64,000 nucleotides of DNA from Nymphaea colorata (taxonomy: Eukaryota > Streptophyta > Magnoliopsida > Nymphaeales > Nymphaeaceae): NCBI RefSeq assembly GCF_008831285.2, contig NC_045145.1, forward strand, positions 9,548,802 to 9,612,801. The letters run 5' to 3'. The notes under the pieces are model-generated. The model saw only the letters and a program-made list of their open reading frames with translations, made no database searches and was not told the DNA's origin. The position numbers were made by a program, and so were the translations under genes. Each line of letters starts with the position of its first letter. Position 1 is the first letter of the stretch. This document shows, one piece after another, positions 34,865 through 47,760 of this stretch.

Positions 34865-35765
34865 AATGAACACAGCACGAGCACCAAAACAATGTTGCAG
34901 CAGTTTGAAAACACAAAAGGACATCCAACTTATAATTAATCAGTCTGGCAAGGGGCTGATCAACAACACAAAACTCAACAATATCACTCGCAGTCGCAGC
35001 ACCACTGTCACATGTCAAGGGCTGATCAGCAAAGTGGAAATCAACAATATATCACAAGCAGCATCACTACCACATGCCAATAATGTCACAACGATGATTA
35101 TGCCAACATCTTCAAACTAAGTATATGTATATTTTTCCAAAGACAGACGTGAGCAATAATATCATAAGTTGTGCACAAACTTAACGGCAGCCAACAAAAA
35201 CTTATTTTCAGACAACTTTAGAACTTTCAACATGACCTGATACTTCAGCGATATAAGAAAATAGTGTTGTGTGTCATTCCACAACTAGATAATACCAACA
35301 ATTTAAGCCAGAAAACAGTTTCTAGCTTCGAGACGTTGTTAACTTGCAGTCATATCAGACAACAGCCACACCCTCTTCACGATCCTGAACAGAAAGACTT
35401 ATAGACGAAACAACGAAGACTGTCGCTGCTTCTGCTGATCCCAACCTCAACTTCTCAAACAGCAAGTCCACATCTTGCTGTTCCACAGTCAGCAGCATCA
35501 ACAGGCTATCTCCACAATCAGCAGCAGCAACCGACCATCTCTTATCAGAAACAACAACACAGGCTATACATGTTCCACTAGTGGATCTGATCACGCGTTC
35601 TACATAGGCGTGATCAGATTCCACCAACCAGCAAGCGGTAGAGGAGAGGAAGAAGATGAGAAAAGAGAGGAAGAAGAAGAAGAAGAGAAAGGAGAGAAAG
35701 AAGTCTGACAGTCACCAAAGAGGATGAGTCTGCCAATCGCCGGCAGCCTAAAGGGATCACACCGC

Positions 35766-35779
35766 TGGCTCTGATACCA
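35766..35779 (-). other. Copia-3 primer binding site
   Basis: Minus strand TGGTATCAGAGCCA next to the 5' LTR; initiator tRNA-Met type. Confidence 0.92.
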
Positions 35780-36011
35780 TGTTGAAAAAGATGGAGAAAG
35801 AGAGGGAACCAAAGAGAACGAGAAAAGAGAGAGAGAGAATAAACTTGCATATCCATTGCTAACCCTAATCTTTTATTTAAAGAGAGAATAAGGGTCGGCT
35901 AGAGTCTTTACACAAGAGAGACAAATAAAAATATAAATGACTGAAGAAGACTCTAACTTTTAAATAATCAGAAAACTACCACACTTAAGTATAAACTTTC
36001 TAATTTCAACA
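35780..36011 (-). repeat. Copia-3 5' LTR
   Basis: 232 bp, TG...CA; 4 bp shorter than its partner because of an AG-repeat length change. Confidence 0.95.
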
Positions 36012-36016
36012 CACTA

Positions 36017-39000
36017 GATATATGATGATGATGTATATGTTCTAACATGATGTGCTATAGTTGCATATGTAGAAATATGCGTGCACATGAATGATGATGG
36101 ATGCATGTAGAGATACAATGATGATGTGATGGACACAACAATATGAGGTGCGTGGACTAAAATGGATGATACACAATGCATGTACGTGACGCCTTCATGC
36201 ATGCATGATGACTAGTTTGCCATTAATTACCGAGTTAAGTTCACCTAGGACTAAGGTAGGAGAAAGGATAGGACGTCACCTAGGGTTGGACAACATCCAG
36301 GGTTGTCCATCGTATCTCAACAATATGCGGGGTACATGGTTGACCTACCTAGGTTGACTTAAGTCAAACACTAACTACTATGTCAGTTGATTATTTACTC
36401 TAACTAAATTATCAAATTACGTAAATTAATTAAAATAATGCTTACCTAAATGATACGCATAAGGGGACATCTTGGTAAATTTCCTATATGACATCAGCTT
36501 TGTGTGGCCTTAAAGATTTGGCAAGCTTCCTATTTTCTTGGATTAGTTTCCAAAAATCTATGGTTTCCTAACAAACCTTCCAAAGCCAGCCACCATTCAT
36601 TTTCTTAAAGTTGTAAATATTATTTTTTTAGCAGTTTCCTAAATTTAGTGTACAAGAATAAGAAATTTCTCATCTTCCACTTTCCTAGATAAATCCTATC
36701 AATGTCAACTATTTCCTAATATATTTAGTACCTTTATCAACATCCACATTCATGGCAGAATCCCCTAAAACCAGAAACCATGAAAAATAGCTGAATTCAA
36801 GCAAGGATTCCAATGCGGCATGCAATGGTGCCCAAAAATATTCTATCAAATACAATGGATAAAACGAGATATGATGCGTGACAATAGGCATATTCCATGC
36901 ATGAGTAATGCAAATGAAACGAATAAACACATTGATGACATGCTGAAAAACATAAAAACAATAGTAATAGATTAGATGCTAAACTCAAACCCTAGAAGAC
37001 GAGATAAGAAAAAGAGCACTCCTGGTTTGGTGCTCTGACGAAGATAGGGAGATGGGATGCAAATCTGTGGTCTTCAGCTGGGCAGTTTAATGTCCTTCAC
37101 ACATCCGACACCATAGATTAAATTCTTGCAATCCCCAACAAGTCACAAGCGAGAGGACTGGTGAAAAGGATGAGGTGGAGTGTTGGTGGCGTGAACCCGA
37201 CTTTCATGGATATGAGGGGCAAGGTGAACCACAATTTTGCCTAGGATCTCTCCACAACCTGACGTGTTCCAGCAAAAACAAACACCCAAGGTAAAGAGAA
37301 AACACAAGAGATGAAAAATAAGGAAAAAGAGGAATGACTCACACAAGAGAGATGAAAAACAAAAAAGGAAGAAGAGGAATGACTCATTGGGATGAGAACC
37401 CTGCTTTCTTGGGTGGTGGCACAACTTGATGATGAGAACACTCTTTCACCAAGCTTGAGGAAATGAAGAAGACCTAGAGATCTACCAACCAACAACATGG
37501 TTATTCTTCATTGTATGTTCTCTTTATGAGGGGAAACTCGGACTGAATTTTTCCATTTTTCAAATGTCTCATGAAAATTTAAAAGTAACTCAAAGCCTCA
37601 AATTTTCACTACATATACTTATACCTTATATTGTAATGTCCAAAAATTCTCCAATTTTTTTATAGTGCAGAATTCACAACCACATAACCTACATAGTTGA
37701 CGTAGGTCCGATCTGCCCTAAAACGGGTACAACTAATTTGCCTTGCCTGCATGTTAGCACATGGCATGACCTATCCTAGGCAGTTAATGGGTCTAATCAG
37801 TCTATGCACTAGGTTCACATTCATTGATTGTGTGATTCACAATTAAACATATGTACGGAAATCTGCACCAATACAAATCAACTTTATAATATATACATTA
37901 AAGGTCCCACAAATCATTCTGAGCTCGTTATAGTAAACTGCACAAATATGTTCATAAGTCAAGAGATTGACAACATGGATAACCGCAAACCAAAACTATC
38001 AGATCTACCAAGATCTCCCTTGCTCACTATTGTGATTCGTCAAAATCACTTGAAAAACAGTAAAATTTCAAAGCATGAGTATGATTTTTTATACTCAGTA
38101 GGCCCGCCTAAGACGTGTGCATGAAGATGTAGTTCATGCATTGACAACTATATTTCTCAACATTATAACATGAAGATATTACCATGAACATTGACAACGA
38201 GCGATACATTCTTTCCATGATCATCTTTTACTTAATTTCCACTTTTTTAAAATACTGCTGCAGTTAGTTTCCCCACTGATCGACCCCAATGAGATGTTCT
38301 CCGCTAATAGATTCTGAGGGCAAGAGAGAAACTTAAGGCATCTATCGTAGCTAGTCCATTGGACTTGGAGCCTCATGAGCCATAGATTTACATTGGCGGA
38401 GAGTCTCATCAGATTTTTCACGTCTGAGTAGGGTCGTTATCCAAGCAACTCCGATCGAGTACTCTCAGGTGGTACATGATAAAGGACTATCATCTTAGTA
38501 CAATTACAACTATGAACCGTCACTCGCCACCCTCAGAACTAATTCATCCTATAATCCTTTCATCATCATACATGAATGAAAATTATGTTAAGCATGTTGC
38601 ACTCATTTTAAGAAAATTTATAGGATTTAAGCACTAAATATAAAAGTTGAATAGCATGCAAAGAGATATGAAAAAGTCCAACCTGTTCGCTCACAATTGG
38701 CAAACCTAGAGTCATAGGTGATCTCTTAAGTTTGTGAACTTAAGCAAACTAAACACCATTAGGTTAAACTGACTGTATCACAAAACTATATTCTTAAAAT
38801 AAAAGCTGAGGGTCAGACTAGGTTCATCAAGCCTGGGCTCGAGCCTAGGCCTAGCGGTCCTAGTTTGGTGTCAGCCTTGCGTTAGTATGGTCATGGGTTG
38901 ACCATGGCTGGCTAGCCATGGTCGGTGGTGAGCCCTGGTTGTCTCAACCCAATCACAGCTGGCTCAGGTTCGTCAATCAAGCCTAGTTGAGCACCGATAG

Positions 39001-39468
39001 GCGACATTGGGCCGGGTGGTACCATTAGACTCAGCATCATGAAACGAGTCCAATGGTATAATCGGCTCTCATAGGCTAAACCGTTTGCTTAAAACTATGA
39101 AAGAGCCCCTACATGAGCACACTAGGTAAACAACAATTCAGCCATCAAAATTAAAATCTGTATCCAGAGACATGCTCGAGAGATGGTGAGGAAACTGAAT
39201 ATATGTTCTTAAACGCAAACGGATGGAGTACAACTTGAAAAATCACCTTTTGTCTATTTTTGAAAAAATAAATACCGACTTCAAACATTTAAAACCATAC
39301 AGCCGTATGTAGGCAGACCTACCTGAGCTGTCGGGCATCCGCACAGTCTTTGCTCAATTGCAGGTATGCTATCTTTATTCTATCTTTCTTCTTTCATTCT
39401 CCTCTCTCTTTCTCTCTTTTCTCTCCTCCCCTCTTTTTCTTCCTTCACACATAAAGGCACCTCCCTAA
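36017..39468. other. Non-genic AT-rich stretch
   Basis: No recognisable gene. 36017-36200 is ATGATG-rich. 37300-37390 has a short direct repeat of AGAGGAATGACTCA with a GAGATGAAAAA lead (period about 42). 38820-39020 is a GGCC/GGCTCAGG-rich patch. 39370-39440 is CT-rich. ORFs such as 37143-37424 (minus) and 37828-38124 show no known motif. Confidence 0.5.
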
Positions 39469-39850
39469 AGGGCCCGTTTGATGGGCAGAAAATAACATGT
39501 AGCACTAGAAAGAAAATTTAAATTTTTTAAAAATTTCCTGCCCATCAATCTTGGGATGAAAAAACTTACCGTTGGGCACACCCCAAAGGGTGGAAAAAAA
39601 TTTCCAGAACCAAAAACAGTTGGTTTCTTCTTTACGAACGATTATGTTTTCATCTTTCATTCCTATCAAACTGATAAATTTATTTCCTGAAACATGAACC
39701 CAAGTCCAGCAAACACAAACATAAACCCAAGTCCAGCAAACACAAAGGGGCTTTGAAAATCTGGATTTTGATTTCGATTTCCTCAATTTCTAAAATAAGT
39801 TTATGAAAACTTTTTTCCAATTCCATATTTCCAATGCGTCAAATGGCCCT
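39469..39850. mobile_element. Tourist-like MITE (PIF/Harbinger type)
   Basis: 382 bp bounded by AGGGCCCGTTTGATG (left) and AGGGCCATTTGACGC (right, reverse complement), with TAA on both sides (39466-39468, 39851-39853). GGGCC-TTTG termini with a 3-bp TAA/TTA duplication are characteristic of Tourist/PIF-Harbinger MITEs. Non-coding; the 39505-39786 ORF is chance. Confidence 0.75.
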
Positions 39851-39853
39851 TAA

Positions 39854-40742
39854 AAGGATAGTTGCTCACTTCCTAAAGGTAATATGGTATAATATATTAA
39901 AATTTATTAATATTATATTTTACTATATTATATTTTATTCATAATCAAGCTTAACTTTAGTTAATCTTTTTTAGCTTAATAAAATATGATAGATTACCTT
40001 AATTAGTGTTTAGACCCTAATCTTTAACTTGGACCAAAATGTCCTTGTCAAGTTATGAAATTCCAATCATGTCCATATAGTTTTTGAAAGTTTAATTTTA
40101 CCCATTGACAATTTCAAAAATTCCCCTCATGTCCTTTAGGGTAAATTTGCTATCTTGCCCTAATGACATTTATACCCCTCTTGATAAATTTATTCTAATT
40201 TGAAACATATGTGTTTGTTTCTCATTCTGATCGAACCTACATTGAGCATGCTTTGTGCTCTACCTCTGAGCACCTAAACTCTTACAGACAAGGCTATGTA
40301 ATTCTATATAAATAAATATAAACACATTTAAAAAATGAGTTCAAAAATAGAGGTTTTACATATATTGGGCCTTGTTTTGAGCTATGTTACATATTAAGGC
40401 TTCAATCGATATGGTTTTGGTCATTGGTTCAAAAATTTGATATGAATCTAGATATACTTTGGCTCTTTGGATTTGGATCTCTTGGAATGAGGTCCAATAA
40501 ACCAAATATGCAATATCCCTCTCAATTTAGTCATATTTCACATGAAATTCAAAACATACGCTCTTATAAACAAAAGAAATGTAAACACAGGTTTTTAGCA
40601 ATTAAAACATAGATAAACATGCTAAATGATAAAATACAACACATTTTATGTATCGTCAGCTACGACCTAAATTTCTGTTGAGATAGCTTGGATAAAATAT
40701 ATACTAACAAATCTAGGCATATAGGTTTTTGTATCTATAAAG
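39854..40742. other. Non-genic AT-rich stretch
   Basis: No gene seen. 40030-40170 contains ACCAAAATGTCC and CCTCATGTCC phrases similar to the DNA just upstream of the TATA box at 615-622, which may mean both belong to one old repeat. Confidence 0.4.
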
Positions 40743-40993
40743 ATGATTTACGACAATAAGGCAGCTACTTACATTGTCAATAGGGTTGTATTTCTGAAAA
40801 AGACTAGGCACATTGTGATACATTGTATTATATTTGGAATATGGTGCATCCAGAGAGAATAAGTGTTCATGTTTCTTCGTATGAAAAAGATGCAGATATT
40901 TTTATTAAACCAAAACCTTTTCTATTGTTGAATTCTCAAAGTGCTGTAACAAGTTAAGCATGAATGAGATCCATATTGCAAGTTGAGGAAGAG
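40743..40993 (+). pseudogene. Copia RNase H remnant, + strand
   Basis: From 40743 the + frame reads [17 protein letters not shown] then KKTRHIVIHC, matching the C-terminal end of Copia RNase H (CDNKAA...[16 protein letters not shown]). Frameshifts follow, but ISVHVSSYEKDADIF remains recognisable. It runs straight into a purine tract (GTTGAGGAAGAG) and the LTR at 40994. Confidence 0.8.
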
Positions 40994-41173
40994 TGCTGAA
41001 AACTAATGACTTGAGGGATTCATTGGAAATTAGAATAGTTCTCAACAGGTGTTTTAATATCTTTACTATTTTTGGAGTACTTTGTAATTTCTTAGGTCAA
41101 CCGTAATTACTTGTCAAGGGTGATTGGGGGAACTGAATCTATTCTTTCTTTTTCCTCCAATCTATCTGCAACA
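40994..41173 (+). repeat. Old 3' LTR of a + strand Copia element
   Basis: About 180 bp, TGCTGAAAAC...CTGCAACA, preceded by a polypurine tract. It is homologous to the LTR at 29178-29334 but clearly diverged. TSDs do not match (CAAAA against CACTA), so they may be ends of one ancient element or of two different ones. Confidence 0.75.
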
Positions 41174-41999
41174 CACTAATTGCACAATCATTTCTTCGTG
41201 TAAAGCTTGTGATTATTGGCTTATAAAAATAGCACAATTGAAATGCATGATAATACTAACACTTTAATCCATTGATAAAAGGATAGTGAACATTTTTGAA
41301 GGAACAAATTTAATAAAGTTGAACAGGCTGAAAGATTATATTAGTAATCACTACTTTGCAGTGTCATGTAAAATCTTCTAACCCAAACTACTAAATCTCT
41401 AACTCTTTTTTAAAACCTAGAAGGCTAAAATAAAAGCTTAACTTTGCAATCAAATTTAAGGGAAAGAACATCAATCAACATGATCACAACATCCATATTA
41501 ACATTGTTGTGATGGAACTAGCATCTATTCTAATTTTAATAAATAAAAAGATCAATTAGACACAACCATCTTTGAAAAACAATTAAAAAATTAAAACAAC
41601 GTAAAATTTTTAAAATATTAGCACATTGAAAAGTTTTTTTTACTGACAACTAAAACCATCACTAAAAACATCCAAAATCATTGCTAAAAACATTTAATTA
41701 TAACTATAAACCATTGCTAAAATATTAAAAACCTTGCCTATTAATATTGTGCCTGAAACCTTCTCGGCACAGTTTTTCTTTTTAGCGACATATATATAGA
41801 TAGATAGATAAATAGATAGATAGATAGATAGATATATGTATCGTACAACTAGTTAACACAAAAATGTCTATTATCCCACTAATTAACACAACATATTTTG
41901 ATTATTAATAAATTAAATTGTTTACAGCTAAAATGTCACATTCACAAACATTTCAACTGATTACATCCATGTTGTTGATGTATAAGAAAGCCTACCCAT
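41174..41999. other. Non-genic AT-rich stretch with GATA repeat
   Basis: No gene seen. 41650-41790 has repeated CCATCACTAAAAAC and CATTGCTAAAA words, a style common in the interior of CACTA-type repeats, but no termini were found. A (GATA)n microsatellite lies at about 41797-41834. Confidence 0.5.
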
Positions 42000-42300
42000 C
42001 CATTACCAAAAGCCTTTGATCAGTTGCTGTCATGCAAAACCCACAAAGCCTAAGGTGGTTTCTTTGAATAGCTAAGCAATTATCATCTCAATTGAGTCTG
42101 GATTTCTCGACCAGCAGCATTTCCATCTTTAAGACTTTTCACAGCTATAGTTAGTCCATCATGCAGATGACCCTTGTAAACTATTCAAAAACCACCTTTT
42201 CCAAGAACATTCTTGCTGCTGAAGTTACTAGTAGAAGAAACCTGAAGCTTTTTGAATTGGAACCTCTTCAAGTTACTAAGATCAACTTCTTCATTATGTT
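42000..42300 (-). pseudogene. LRR receptor kinase (NIK/SERK-like) exon pseudogene
   Basis: On the minus strand from about 42300: NEEVDLSNLKRFQFKKLQ, then NFSSKNVLGKGGF, a stop, then VYKGHLHDGLTIAVKSLKDG and GREIQ, and in another frame LRLCGFCMTAT. This is the juxtamembrane segment, Gly-rich loop (GKGGFG) and ATP-binding Lys (IAVKSLKD) of LRR-II receptor kinases such as NIK. One extra T after GGF creates a stop, and an indel near 42075 shifts the frame again. I found neither the upstream LRR exons nor the rest of the kinase, so it appears to be a single-exon relic. Confidence 0.8.
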
Positions 42301-42330
42301 GATCTTAGAGTCAGTGGTTCTTAACATACA

Positions 42331-45300
42331 GACCAAAATTTATATACCTATAGCAAACATGCGTAACAAATTGCCTAATTGATAAATTGTTGTACTTGTA
42401 AATAAATTGCCCAAGAATGAAGTAATCCACGACAGGGCCAAACAGAATGAGAAAGAACTTGTATGGGAGCAGTCTTGCATAACAGCTCAAAAGATTCATT
42501 CATGTACTTCTTCTCTAATCAGTAGCCTCATGCAACCAAAAGGTCAAATCTTATGAAAAATTAACTATATTTTCATTAAAAAAAAGGACAATAAAAGGCA
42601 TGCTTCAGTCAAATATGAGATGATTTAAGCAACACCATGCAAGCACATTATGTGTACCTTAGCCAGATATGGATCTTTGAGATGTAAGTTTCTACTGCAT
42701 GTAAGCTTTGCAACCGATCTGAAAAGCACATAAAATAGCCTCAGCCACTTGTCAAGGACTCAAAACATTTAAATGAATGTGGGGTACCATGGATAACAAA
42801 AAGGGTCCAAATGGATTCAGAAGATCACATCATGTCAGCAATCAATTTTAAAGATGAATAATTAGCCGAAACATTTGCATTGCTTGCTCATATAGTTACA
42901 ACTTTTTCTTTTGAGTCCGTATCCCTCTCCAAATCCAATGAATCAGTTCCGGAAATTCAAATTTCTATAGCTGAAATAAATACAACCAGACCACAAGCAA
43001 ATGTGGGTACTTATGCAAAACTTGCTAAGGAGTCATTACACAACTGCTATGAATTTCCATAGGCAAATGTGAACACTACTTAGAAGATTAATAAATCAGT
43101 CAAACTAAAAACTGAAAAACAATATTTCAACTTTGTTCTTGTGAGTAAATTGTATGGTTGATACTTGTTATACATGATCTTATCCAACTTGTATATGTGT
43201 TGGTACCACAATTATCCTACCTATGGTCAAGTAAAATGTGCATTAGAAGCCAGAAGCTAAAACAGAAAGTATTTAATGAAGAATGGCAATCCACCATTAA
43301 AGAAATTGACCCAATTGTTGCCTTTATTGTTGCTTTGCACTTGGGTTTGGTTTCCTCTAGTTTCTCCATCCATCTTTCAACCTACAATCAATCAATACAG
43401 ATGATCAACTGTAGAGCAAGAACCACATCATAAGCAATGCGTCACTCATGCAGTTTGGGTCCTTGTACCTTGCATATTTTTACTTGATATCAGCAAAAAA
43501 TTTGTTCCTAAAGGTGAACATCAAGTAAAACAAATCATAATTTTCAAAACGTACATATTAAACAAGATAAACTAAAAGTAGTGCCAAAGGCCCCCATACT
43601 GTGTCAAAAGCGCTAAGAATTTGCCAAATCAAATGACCACAAAGAAACAAACTTCATAGCCATAATTGAGCCAATCTTGATGTACAAGAATTGGATATAC
43701 AATCTTCTCCAGTAATTGTCACCAAACTATTGATTGTTTCTCCAATCATGAACAACTTCAGCCTATAAGAAGCACAAAAATCATCAAAATTTATATGGAA
43801 ATGTTTGCTAAATATGCCTTCATCCCTAGAAGGCTGGTGTTTTTTAGTCAAAACTTGTAAATTAACCCTCCAAATTAGTGATTAAAGCTCAAGTCAACTT
43901 GGATATGATGAAATTACAAATCTGAAAAATAACAACGTATAAAATTTTTGTAAGTAAAAACAGCTACAACTCTCAAAACCATAAATGGCAAATTCAAATA
44001 GTATAAAACACTAACATAAAGCTAGTGGCTTACTGTCTTCAACCAGCATAACCATTCTTGATTAACAAATTAAGGTCCATGAAGCAAATAATCTGGAATA
44101 GAAATGGACTATTTTAGTAAAACACACATAAGTCCATAATAATAACTTTTGTAAGCAAGAAAGGAGTAACAAATGGAAAGTTATCACTACCTATTAAACA
44201 AATGGAAAGTTAAAAACAGTTTAAACCATATGTTTCAAAGAATAATTATATGCTAACCTTCTTTTTCATACTAAGCCTGTGGACCAAGTCGCAGCAGTTC
44301 TGGTTGGCATATTAGCAGGTCCTTAATACTTCATAAGAAGAAACCTTCCCATCAAGCATGTAATAATGTCTTTTCCTTATCATGTCCCCTACAATTCCTT
44401 CAAAAACAATGTACAAATGGTAGACTTATCTAGATTCCTATGAATCTTTTTTCGCATTTCCACCAATGTAACACTCTCAGCATTTCTGTTATCAAAGAGC
44501 AACCAAAAGCTGAAGGAAATATCTTTGTTTATATGACAATGTAATAATATTTTGTTTGTTCAATTGGATTAGCTAATTTTCATTCAGAACTTTCGAGCAC
44601 ATCTCCTTGAAGGAACCACATAGCTCACATTCTTTGGTAATGATCTTCACATGGCTAATGAAAGAAATTAGTACATCAATATTTGACAATCATGACTTTT
44701 AAGCTCAGAAAGTATGGACTCTTTTGTGTGCACACATTGTAAAATGTCTGTACAGTAGCCATCCAGAACTTTGATATGTATTAGTACTCAGCAAAAGATT
44801 TCCATCTCTTTCATGTGAAACATGCTGGAGGCAAATGAGGTCTATTAAAATGGACAAGATATACTAGATGAAGCAACTGTCATATAGTCACACCTTCTAA
44901 ATCAATTCAAGTGTATGCTGTCTTTCAATTTTCCTTCTATATTCAAGAGTGTCCAAATGAGGTCGTCAAACATTTTTTTTTTTATATGTACATCATATCC
45001 AAATTTTGACAGTATGTTATGTTGCCAATAAGATAACTAAGAAAAGATGTCTTTTCCCCTTCAATTGTTGACAAATGTTGAGTACGAACCTTTTTCCCAA
45101 ACTGAATATTGTTACCTTGAACTTCATGTAAGGCATCTTATTTAGAAAGTATGATAGGGGCAAGCCTCACTTTGATGGTCTCATCAAAGGAATGTGCATA
45201 TTGACTTGTGGTTCAGTGGAAACCACTAGTAGTGTCTCATATAATGTTGTTTATTAGAACAAAGTGTCTCATATAATGTTGTTTATTAGAACTATGCAGT

Positions 45301-47729
45301 GATAATAACATGTATCATTGTGGCAACAAGGTCAAAACAATTAATTTTTGGTGTTCAACATAGACAAATTGCATATACAATAAAATCATTAATCATTTAT
45401 AACAATGTTGCATGAAGTTGAAATGTTTCTTGTTTTGATGCATCATACTTCTCTATTCCATCCTCCAGCAGTTCTTTCGACTCTTCTATAAGTGGCTATA
45501 TATACAAACCAATATCTTGTCATGGATGTGGAATTGGCACAACTGGCCATGCAGAGTGAGTTATACATCCTAAAACAATTGAAGCCGTCACTTGCCAACA
45601 CAAGTCTAATGTTACGCGGATCGAAAGCAAAGAAGGTATTTTGTTCATCAAAATTTTTCTAAGCTAATGAATCTGTTGGATGCCTCAAAATGTCACTTAG
45701 ATGCGTCCTTCGGCATGCCATCTCATGTCAGCTGCCATTTTTTATGACATAAAAAGTTTTTTATGTCTTGGTATGAAAGGACAATGACACACAATATTAG
45801 TAGAAATTTGACTTACCTTATCTTGTCTGCTTGTGGTCTGACCAGGTGATTCATTCATTACATTCCATCTAGATATCTCACAAAAGTAAGAATTTTCCTT
45901 TCTTTTTGTATCCTTCCAATGCAAGATACAATGCTTCGGAGATGCATCATTCTCCACATAATTCAAGTCCAAATCTCTGATATCAATCTTTTTTCATATC
46001 ATGATAAGATTTTGATAGTTTTTCTTCTTATGTCAATGCTTCCTTTAACAGTACAAGTAACATGGTGGATGTCTTGTTGCTCCATCCATATAAGCATTTC
46101 ATTTGGAAAAGTTGTATAAAAAAAAACAATTTATTGACTCATGTGCAACATGAATATAGTTTTTCTCAGCATATTCCAATAATTTGTTAAATGCCAAAAT
46201 TTGCAGTACGACTATTTATGGATTCATTTTCATCTTTATCTAACCCAATTCCTAAGCCCGATATTATGAGCATATTATGCAACATTTCATGCATCATATT
46301 TTAATATGATTCATCAATGCATCATCCATATTAACTTCAACTTTGTGAAAGGTTATCTATGATAATACCATTGACTCTAGTATGGACTGATTCCACCACA
46401 TATTATATGATTAAAGACTAACTGTGCAGACATATACAAAAAAAATTTGCATTTTATGAAGGGGTACTTTTTCCATCCATTAATCTTTTGAGTGTTCGTA
46501 AGGGCAAGTACTATAAATTCTTTTGTTCTAGTTATACGTTCATAATGACCTATCAAACATAATAACAACCAATGCCATTGTAAAGACTTTGATAAAGTCA
46601 ACTAGCTCCTCTCTTTGTTCATCCAACTCTTGTTTGCATTCGAAGTCAAATGACTTAGGAAATTTAATAATCTCCTTTCTCCTTGGAAAAATCCATCAAT
46701 TTGAAATTATTAGTAGGTATTACAATATAGATCTGGTTAATGTTCCTTAAACAAGAAAATTATATGAACTTTCTGATAAGATACACCTCTTGAAGGCATA
46801 CTGAAGCTGAAAATGTAGACTAGTGGCAAAGGCATGTATACATGGTTTCATTTCTGCCATTGTTCACATAGACCCATATAATTTACAATAGACTATACAT
46901 TCAGTTTTGAAAATATCCTGATAATAAATTATATACATAGTTCATGTCTATGATTTCCCCCTCAGTTTCTCAAAGTATCTTACATAGAAACCAAACCTGA
47001 ATATGAACCTAAACATGAACCCAATTGAACCTTGATGGGTGATTAAAAACTTGACTTTTAAAATCATGACAGCTAGTCTCTCTATAGGTCATGGGTGAAA
47101 ACAAGCGTACCATAAACCAATTGAGTGCATAAAGAAATTGAACAAGGAAATGGCCTCAAAGGTACTTCGATGCAGTTGGCTCCTTCTACTTTTCTAGGTT
47201 GATGATAGAGATAATCAAGATCTTGAATCTAAATGTGTTAGATTATTGGCTTAGGAAGAAACACAAATGGTAGGTAATTAACATAAAATGCAGCATTAAC
47301 ATAAAGAGCAATTTTTAACTGCTCACTCTTTATTGACTAGGATTTCTAATGGTGGACAGGTCAAGGCATCAGGTTTTGATCTACGTGCTACCAAAATTAG
47401 GGATCTAAAATTCAAGATTCAATTTATGACAAACTAAAACCCCACAAACCAACCATAAAGCTATATAAAAGGGTTTTTGACAAAACCACAAATCCTCAGG
47501 TTTCACATTTGAGGATGTTTTATGAAAAAATCTAGATAATTCAAAGTCTGAGTGGTCTTTTGTACTTTGTACTAAAAACTCAAGGCTGATGAACAATAGG
47601 AATCTTAGTGAGATATAAGAGTGAAGAGAATGAAAACTTAGAAATGAGGATAAAAGAATGAAAAGAGAACTGAAAATCTCTTCATGGTGGTAAATCAAAA
47701 TTAAAGGACCACTACATGCTGGTTTCTAT

Positions 47730-47760
<31 letters not shown>

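Larger units (their letters stand above)
31465..36011 (-). mobile_element. Copia-3 LTR retrotransposon, internally deleted
   Basis: 4547 bp on the minus strand with a perfect TSD CACTA (31460-31464 and 36012-36016). LTRs are 236 and 232 bp, about 10 substitutions plus one 4-bp GAGA indel. PBS and polypurine tract match those of Copia-2, and the proteins align closely with Copia-2, so it belongs to the same lineage. Large parts of gag and the RT active site are missing. Confidence 0.95.

Noticed and set aside
45742-45972. Minus ORF with PKHCILHWKDTKRKENSY resembling a FAR1/MULE segment
   Set aside because: Only a faint resemblance to the ILxRW-K segment of FAR1-like proteins; no SWIM zinc motif or other FAR1 domain was found around it.
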